Shown here: one piece after another, positions 60,701 to 64,000 of the stretch | Layout of the letters: each line of letters opens with the position of its first letter | Numbering within the stretch: the first letter of the stretch is position 1 | Assembly (NCBI GenBank): GCA_024349245.1 | Contig: JALDNG010000081.1 | Location: forward strand, 1,390,501 to 1,454,500 | Direction: 5' to 3' | Length of the DNA stretch: 64,000 nucleotides | From: Neodontobutis hainanensis | Lineage: Eukaryota; Chordata; Actinopteri; Gobiiformes; Odontobutidae | Notes under the pieces: generated by a model | Told to the model about the DNA's origin: nothing | What the model saw: the letters and a program-made list of their open reading frames with translations, nothing else | The model's database searches: none | Translations under genes and position numbers: made by a program

Positions 60701-63268
60701 AGGGCTGTACCAGGGTTAAGCGGTGGTCGGGAGATTTGGCTGCTGCTATTGGCTGAGAGGTGGCGGTCAAGCTTGCAAAGGGGTTATGAACAGGAGACTG
60801 TGTGGACACAGTCAAGACCTCCATCAGGATCTGGCTGATCAGGTCTTTAAAGTCGGCATAGACTGGAAGAAAAAAAAAAAAAAAAAAAAGATAAAATTCT
60901 CCTTAGCAAAGAAACTAAAAACTGATTTTGGCTTTTAGTAATCAATCATGATCAACTGTGGATACTACCTACCATCTTTAGGGTTCTGGTGAAACTCTGC
61001 AGCAAGTGAAGGGAGAAAGACGACATCTCTGTCCTGCTCCTTCCATGACACACGCAGGATTTTACACACGAGTTGCAAAGCCTGCTCTTCAGGGACATCC
61101 AAGCTTGATGAAGCCTCCTAAGATAGAAAAGATAAAGTAAGGCCTAGGTCTAAAAATACGGTTTAAAAAAAATAAAAAATAACTTATGCAGAAGTATTAG
61201 TACACCATTAAAAGGTTTTACTGTTGATTATTGTTTTCCTTTACCTTCTCTGTCAAGTTTCTCTTCTCTCTGCGATCACTGTCCTCTACCTCCATGTTCT
61301 CTATCCCTGAGTCCACATCCACCTGGGACATGCTGCAATAAAAGAACGGTGCTGCTGAGCCGTTTGGCTTCAAGTAATCTTTCAAATACTCACCAGGAGA
61401 TCACCAATTTAACTGTTTGTTTTGTAATACAGATATTAACATTATTATTATTGATAGTTGTTAAGCATGTCCTTTGTAAAGGGCTTAATAGATTTTTTTT
61501 TTTTTACCTCTTTTCACAAGAGGCAGTGTCAATATCCATGCTCTGCGACCGGGACAAACTTTGTGACTGTGTCTCAAGGCTGTTGGATGGGGAACTGGAC
61601 AGGGAGCTCACACCTTCACTGCTCTGACTGCCATATGCCACTCCTACAAAACAGACAACAACCAACAATTATGCCTTTCAAAAGCAAACATCTAAAAGTA
61701 ACCCAATTATATAAAACTAGTTTCTTATTTTAAGTAAAAGGTTAGTCATAATTTTATCACAAATCTAATTATCTACCAACTTTCTACACAATAGTACAAT
61801 TATAAAATGTGCCATTGTACACAACATGAGTATGTGCCAACCAACCAAGAAAACAGAGTGCTGATTCACCCTCACAGGGCTCAAGAGTGTATTTTCTAGA
61901 GCTCGTGAAATCATCAGTGTGCAGTTTTATAGAACAGTACACACTTCAAACTAGGACATTAGTGGTCATAGTAGCACACAGCTGCAGTTTGTCTCAACTG
62001 ATTCTCGCTGTTTAAATATCAAGGTCACAAATATAAAAGGTCTCTTTCACAAAGCTCTTAACCGTAAGCCACAAAAGGTTGTTTATATAAGCCTTAGAGA
62101 CAATGCTTCACCCAAACTCAGGGTGTCTAAAAAACTGTGTCCTGCAAAGCATTATTCTTACCAGATGTGCCCATTGGGGATGTAGCAGGAGTACCACTGT
62201 GGACATTAAGCCCCAGTGACTGAGAGGCAGCTGGTGGCATGGCCTGGCTTACAGAACCAGAGGGTCCTTGGAGGGGTCCAGGGGGGGTCTCTCTCTGTGG
62301 GGATGTCAGGGGTGTGCTCAGAGGAGTACAGGGCTGTGATGTCTGCCCCCCTGCCAGCCGTGCCAGTCTCCTCCTGCGAATCTTGAATGAAAATGTGATA
62401 TCCCATTAAAGCACAATACAGTATATATAAATAGACACACCAAAACACAACGTCAACAAAAGGACAAGAGGAACAGCTAAACGGAAATCAATTATATTAA
62501 CTGTCAGTTAATTTCTATTTTTCGAGCGTTTTCTGAGCCAAGTGAAAATCTAGAGAAATGTGGCTACAACGTTTCTGCAAAATATATGCTTCTAATGTTG
62601 TTGAAGGAAAGTAGCCTCACTGGCCAAATACTGGGGTTCGCGAAAGATTGCACAATGGTGGCCCACTTTGTTTTTATGCTGAGTCGTCTTGCAGGCTAAT
62701 TTTCGAATGTTAGCATAACAACGTTAGCGCCTGACACCTAACGTTAGCGTTGCACAAAAGACACGTCAATCGACATTATTAACAAACTCTGAACAAAAAA
62801 AATATTAGAGAACATCTGAGAATAACTTGTATAATACGCCTACTATTTTTTTACGGGGGTTTGGGGATAAATTTAGCAAGCGCTAGTGATTAAGCATCTC
62901 ACTCCGGTTAAAATAAAAGTGACAGGACGATTTGACATACATCCAGCTGTGATTTGTCAAACATAATAGGAAATGTCAAAAGAGAAAAGCGTCAGTGATA
63001 TTTTAAACGAAACTTTTGACCGTATGTTGTTTTATCAATTGACACGCAGTTAAATAAGTGTTTTAAAGCTTTAGTTCAACTGGATTGTGCTAGCTTCAGT
63101 AGCTGTAGAAACCTGGGCTGTGCTGGGTAGTCCCAAAGTCCCCAATAAGCCATTAAAAATTACTGTCTGAAACACTCCATCAAGATAAAAACTGAATTAA
63201 CTTCTTAACGTGTGAACTTGATGTTTTAGTCGTTATCATCTTACCTCATCTGCGCTTAACTCCTCCAT
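51706..63268 (-). CDS. ube4b: ube4b: U-box ubiquitin ligase / chain elongation factor (whole coding span)
   Basis: Vertebrate Ufd2 homologue. Acts as E3 and as an E4 that extends ubiquitin chains with E2 partners, and works with the VCP/p97 ATPase. Twenty-nine coding exons keep phase throughout: about 1380 residues with both cassette exons, 1345 with exon 7 only and 1184 with neither (human 1302 and 1173). Layout: start MEELSADE; Ser/Pro-rich variable N-terminal part; Ufd2 core helical repeats from about residue 480; C-terminal U-box from ~1310 (DPLMDTLMTDPVILPSGNIM) ending WMREKQ. A U-box lacks the zinc ligands of RING and folds through polar contacts. Transcribed in the same direction as kif1b. 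Confidence 0.97.
51890..52036 (-). CDS. ube4b: ube4b exon 28 (U-box)
   Basis: DPLMDTLMTDPVILPSGNIM, then [20 protein letters not shown] to TESMLES. Contains the U-box residues that contact the E2. Donor GTAACC. Confidence 0.97.
52731..52905 (-). CDS. ube4b: ube4b exon 27
   Basis: RSYSRELFEEVISKMRKAGI, then EKFKLLSEKVEEIVAKNSQS to SDAPDEF. Donor GTATGT. Confidence 0.96.
53251..53442 (-). CDS. ube4b: ube4b exon 26
   Basis: [20 protein letters not shown], then [20 protein letters not shown] to FAKAIADDQ. 64 codons, phase 0. Donor GTTAGC. Confidence 0.97.
53536..53670 (-). CDS. ube4b: ube4b exon 25
   Basis: EQQQGRQSQLTQDERVSRSY, then LALATETVEMFHILTKQVQK to FLRP. Donor GTGAGT. Confidence 0.97.
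53774..53918 (-). CDS. ube4b: ube4b exon 24
   Basis: [20 protein letters not shown], then [20 protein letters not shown] to QLPR. Donor GTCTGT is weak, but exon 25 continues the conserved sequence in phase. Confidence 0.95.
54015..54141 (-). CDS. ube4b: ube4b exon 23
   Basis: [20 protein letters not shown], then [20 protein letters not shown]. Donor GTGAGT. Confidence 0.96.
54244..54479 (-). CDS. ube4b: ube4b exon 22 (GC donor)
   Basis: YSPQVLYEPCVQDIVAFLVV, then NYIRNPYLIAKLVEVLFVTN to LMKFYT. Ends ACAG|GCAAGT, a GC-type donor, required to continue into exon 23 (DVEHTG). Confidence 0.95.
54562..54660 (-). CDS. ube4b: ube4b exon 21
   Basis: MTLPLNPDVPKSFAALPEFY then IEDVAEFLLFVVQ. Donor GTAAGT. 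Confidence 0.95.
54766..54893 (-). CDS. ube4b: ube4b exon 20
   Basis: Reads KLVRAKACADVGILDENLLR, then SLQFYSTVIQLILRMVDPAY. Donor GTGAGA. Confidence 0.95.
55004..55103 (-). CDS. ube4b: ube4b exon 19
   Basis: TVEELKNSEGQWKDSPLASR then HREMLKRCKTQLK. Donor GTTAGA. Confidence 0.95.
55182..55320 (-). CDS. ube4b: ube4b exon 18
   Basis: EDPSKFSEPKFPTECFFLTL, then [20 protein letters not shown] to IRELN. Donor GTAAAC. Confidence 0.96.
55536..55734 (-). CDS. ube4b: ube4b exon 17
   Basis: TDDKLVSTDGFMLNFLWVLQ, then LSMKIKLETVDPYYIFHPRC, then a less conserved end LKGWLSEL. Donor GTAAGC. Confidence 0.96.
55829..55942 (-). CDS. ube4b: ube4b exon 16
   Basis: GDLFKVLHNILLNGETRDLA, then LNYMAALVNYNVKKAQLQ. 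Donor GTAGTG. Confidence 0.95.
56027..56125 (-). CDS. ube4b: ube4b exon 15
   Basis: TKVGDKYFSGPAITMENTRV then VSQSLQHYLESAR. Donor GTACGT. Confidence 0.95.
56215..56331 (-). CDS. ube4b: ube4b exon 14
   Basis: VTSLPLWCPKTLSPGCGREI then QRLSYLGAFFSLSVFAEDD. Donor GTGAGT. Confidence 0.97.
56556..56612 (-). CDS. ube4b: ube4b exon 13 (57 nt)
   Basis: ALAELCEIKFGKTHPVCNL. Phase 0 at both ends. Donor GTGAGT. Confidence 0.94.
56966..57049 (-). CDS. ube4b: ube4b exon 12
   Basis: IFIPILHGLALAVKECSFDS then DNFKFPLM. Donor GTGAGG. Confidence 0.95.
57645..57759 (-). CDS. ube4b: ube4b exon 11
   Basis: SLLQPSLLVPYLLCRNLPYG then FIQELVRITHQEEEVFRQ. Donor GTAAAG. Confidence 0.96.
57948..58048 (-). CDS. 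ube4b: ube4b exon 10
   Basis: ICSQPNVSQLLSNIRSQCIS then HVALVLQGALTQP. Donor GTAAGC. Confidence 0.96.
58330..58368. repeat. 17-bp perfect inverted repeat (hairpin), ube4b intron
   Basis: Arms 58330-58346 and 58352-58368 are exact reverse complements with a 5-base loop. Lies about 57 bases after the exon 9 donor in the transcript. Followed by a short (cta)n run. Confidence 0.9.
58425..58566 (-). CDS. ube4b: ube4b exon 9 (start of constitutive Ufd2 core)
   Basis: LGASGGGMSCNSASDRFTIE, then TCKETEMLNYLIERFDSVGM to RKAPK. Accepts exon 6, 7 or 8 in phase 2. Donor GTACAT. Confidence 0.95.
58567..59132 (-). other. ube4b intron 8/9
   Basis: Intron downstream of the 105-nt cassette. A and T runs; no element recognised. 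Confidence 0.5.
59133..59237 (-). CDS. ube4b: ube4b exon 8: 105-nt cassette (exon 7a position)
   Basis: Acceptor CGTTAG, donor GTACAC, phase 2 at both ends. Encodes PLSVLFFGLSDLSQDSSDEE followed by SEEEDFSRVQFGS, an acidic Ser-rich segment with casein-kinase-like sites. In mammals a second alternative exon (7a), included mainly in muscle, sits here after exon 7; the assignment is by position and phase. Confidence 0.8.
59354..59400. repeat. short tandem repeat (aaaggaaagac-type)
   Basis: Four approximate copies of a 12-base purine unit in the ube4b intron between the two cassettes. Confidence 0.7.
59999..60481 (-). CDS. ube4b: ube4b exon 7: 483-nt Ser/Pro cassette
   Basis: 161 codons, phase 2 at both ends. 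Begins LYGCGSPYLMALDAARWTSP; very rich in Ser, Pro and Thr, with RYRPYAVTTPWV matching human RYRPYTVTHPWA inside the region absent from the short human isoform (residues 270-398). The fish exon is longer than the human 129 residues. Preceded by a GC-AG intron. Donor GTATCT. Confidence 0.93.
60637..60862 (-). CDS. ube4b: ube4b exon 6 (GC donor)
   Basis: YADFKDLISQILMEVLTVST, then NPFASLTATSQPIAAAKSPD to SFGASSLS. Ends TCCAG|GCAAGT. No GT donor fits the frame; the join AG|T restores human-like SSLSSLY. Confidence 0.94.
60973..61117 (-). CDS. ube4b: ube4b exon 5
   Basis: Begins [20 protein letters not shown]-like sequence and reads through VSWKEQDRDVVFLPSLAAEF. Aligns to human [20 protein letters not shown]. 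Donor GTAGGT. Confidence 0.94.
61245..61332 (-). CDS. ube4b: ube4b exon 4
   Basis: MSQVDVDSGIENMEVEDSDR then REKRNLTEK. VDVD is the site region cleaved by caspases in the mammalian protein. Donor GTAAAG. Confidence 0.95.
61508..61643 (-). CDS. ube4b: ube4b exon 3
   Basis: VAYGSQSSEGVSSLSSSPSN, then SLETQSQSLSRSQSMDIDTA and SCEKR. Donor GTAAAA next to a long T run on the plus strand. Confidence 0.95.
62162..62381 (-). CDS. ube4b: ube4b exon 2
   Basis: IRRRRLARLAGGQTSQPCTP, then TSPQRETPPGPL to NVHSGTPATSPMGTS. Basic start conserved. Donor GTAAGA. Confidence 0.95.
62382..63244 (-). other. ube4b intron 1
   Basis: 0.86-kb intron; nothing recognised. Confidence 0.6.
63245..63268 (-). CDS. ube4b: ube4b exon 1 (start codon; 24 nt coding)
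   Basis: ATG at 63266-63268, eight codons MEELSADE identical to human, then donor GTAAGA. Too short for ordinary ORF detection. 5' UTR lies above 63268. Confidence 0.95.
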
Positions 63269-63529
63269 TGCGGCTAACCTAGCTTAGCTCGCTGTTTCAC
63301 TTTCAACTGCCTTGTAATGTATGCCAGCCAGTGCCAGCTAGCTAGCTTCTATCAGAACTAAAAATGCATAGTCTAGCTCCTTTAGTAAATAAGTGTCAGC
63401 AATGATTGTCCTCAAGATAATAACCAGCAGGCATATATGTGGAGGATGGCAATAGACCGCTCCTCCAAATAGGGATTTTGTTTGCTCTGTCAGGAATTAA
63501 ACAAAAAGAAAAGCGGCTAGCTAGTGTAC

Positions 63530-63580
63530 GTCAAAATACAACGGCGGCCATTTTGGATCTACACTCTTGTCACGTGACCT
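63530..63580 (-). promoter_or_regulatory. ube4b promoter core: YY1-type box and CLEAR palindrome
   Basis: GTCACGTGAC, a perfect 10-bp palindrome, at 63569-63578 is the E-box bound by USF and by TFEB/TFE3 (CLEAR motif). Twelve bases away, CAAAATGGCCGCCG (minus strand, 63543-63556) matches the YY1 core often found at vertebrate TSSs. If transcription starts above it, the ATG inside would open a seven-codon upstream frame including stop. Confidence 0.55.
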
Positions 63581-63774
63581 AAGAGACGAATGGAAGTCGC
63601 TGGACGTCGTTCTAGCAAATCAACAGGATACACTTCTAAAATCTTGTATTACGATTCATGGCGAGGATAAGCCTGTACGATTTTACTTTCATTTTGTAGA
63701 GTCAATCATAACGTCACAAGTCTCCTAATATATTATCATTCTGCTAATAAGGAAACAAATTAGAGTCCTGATAC

Positions 63775-64000
63775 TTGCCAGATTTCATTTTATTGCACAC
63801 AATATGTACATACATGGCAAATGTATACACCTTACATGTAAGTAAGATTTGCCCATTATTTCGACATGCTGGATATTTTTAATACAAAATACGGGTAAAG
63901 AAATTAAAAAAATTCTCTATGCAGGAAGTTAAACTGTAACCGCACTGAGAATTTTGCTTGCTTCAGCCTGCTGAGAGCTATTAAATCATTGTCTTTATTA
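63775..64000 (-). other. probable 3' UTR end of the next upstream gene (partial)
   Basis: Minus-strand AATAAA at 63789-63794 in 'gtgtgcaataaaatgaaatc', preceded in transcript order by about 200 nt of AT-rich non-coding sequence. It stops about 200 bp short of the ube4b promoter. The identity is not visible; RBP7 or NMNAT1 would be expected from human gene order. Confidence 0.4.

Overview
This window is nuclear DNA from a vertebrate, almost certainly a teleost fish. It is AT-rich, its coding exons are short with GT-AG junctions, and it carries interspersed repeats that I recognise as common in teleosts. The conserved proteins read clearly at the amino-acid level as orthologues of human UBE4B and KIF1B. 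I cannot name the species.

Both genes lie on the minus strand, so transcription runs from high to low coordinates. From right to left: 63,775-64,000 looks like the 3' UTR end of an unseen upstream gene. UBE4B (ubiquitin E3/E4 ligase, U-box) runs from its ATG at 63,268 to its stop at 51,706, in 29 coding exons. The intergenic stretch of 49,900-51,705 holds the UBE4B 3' UTR and the KIF1B promoter. KIF1B (kinesin-3 motor) runs from a non-coding first exon near 49,738 and an ATG at 48,465 down to the window start. The UBE4B-KIF1B order and shared orientation match the human locus on chromosome 1p36.

KIF1B makes two proteins that share the motor and FHA domains (coding exons 1-20). The alpha form ends in one large terminal exon at 20,613-22,145, giving about 1172 residues and a C-terminal PDZ-type motif. 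The beta form skips that exon and continues through exons 22-49 to a C-terminal PH domain, about 1782 residues. I resolved several optional segments: an 18-nt microexon and a 120-nt insert in or just after the motor domain, and a 201-nt cassette at 10,085-10,285 that I cannot match to the human beta protein. Exon 26 ends with a copy of the residues that end exon 25. All these choices preserve frame, and the exon phases add up through both genes.

UBE4B has two symmetric cassette exons (483 and 105 nt) at the position of the mammalian exon 7/7a muscle and brain variants. A GC-AG intron directly precedes the first cassette. Intron 1 of KIF1B (13.5 kb) is mostly non-coding. It contains a complete hAT-like non-autonomous transposon with an 8-bp target duplication, and several non-repetitive stretches that could be conserved regulatory elements. 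No novel multi-gene system, CRISPR array, tRNA or rRNA was seen. The most unusual content is the splicing architecture.
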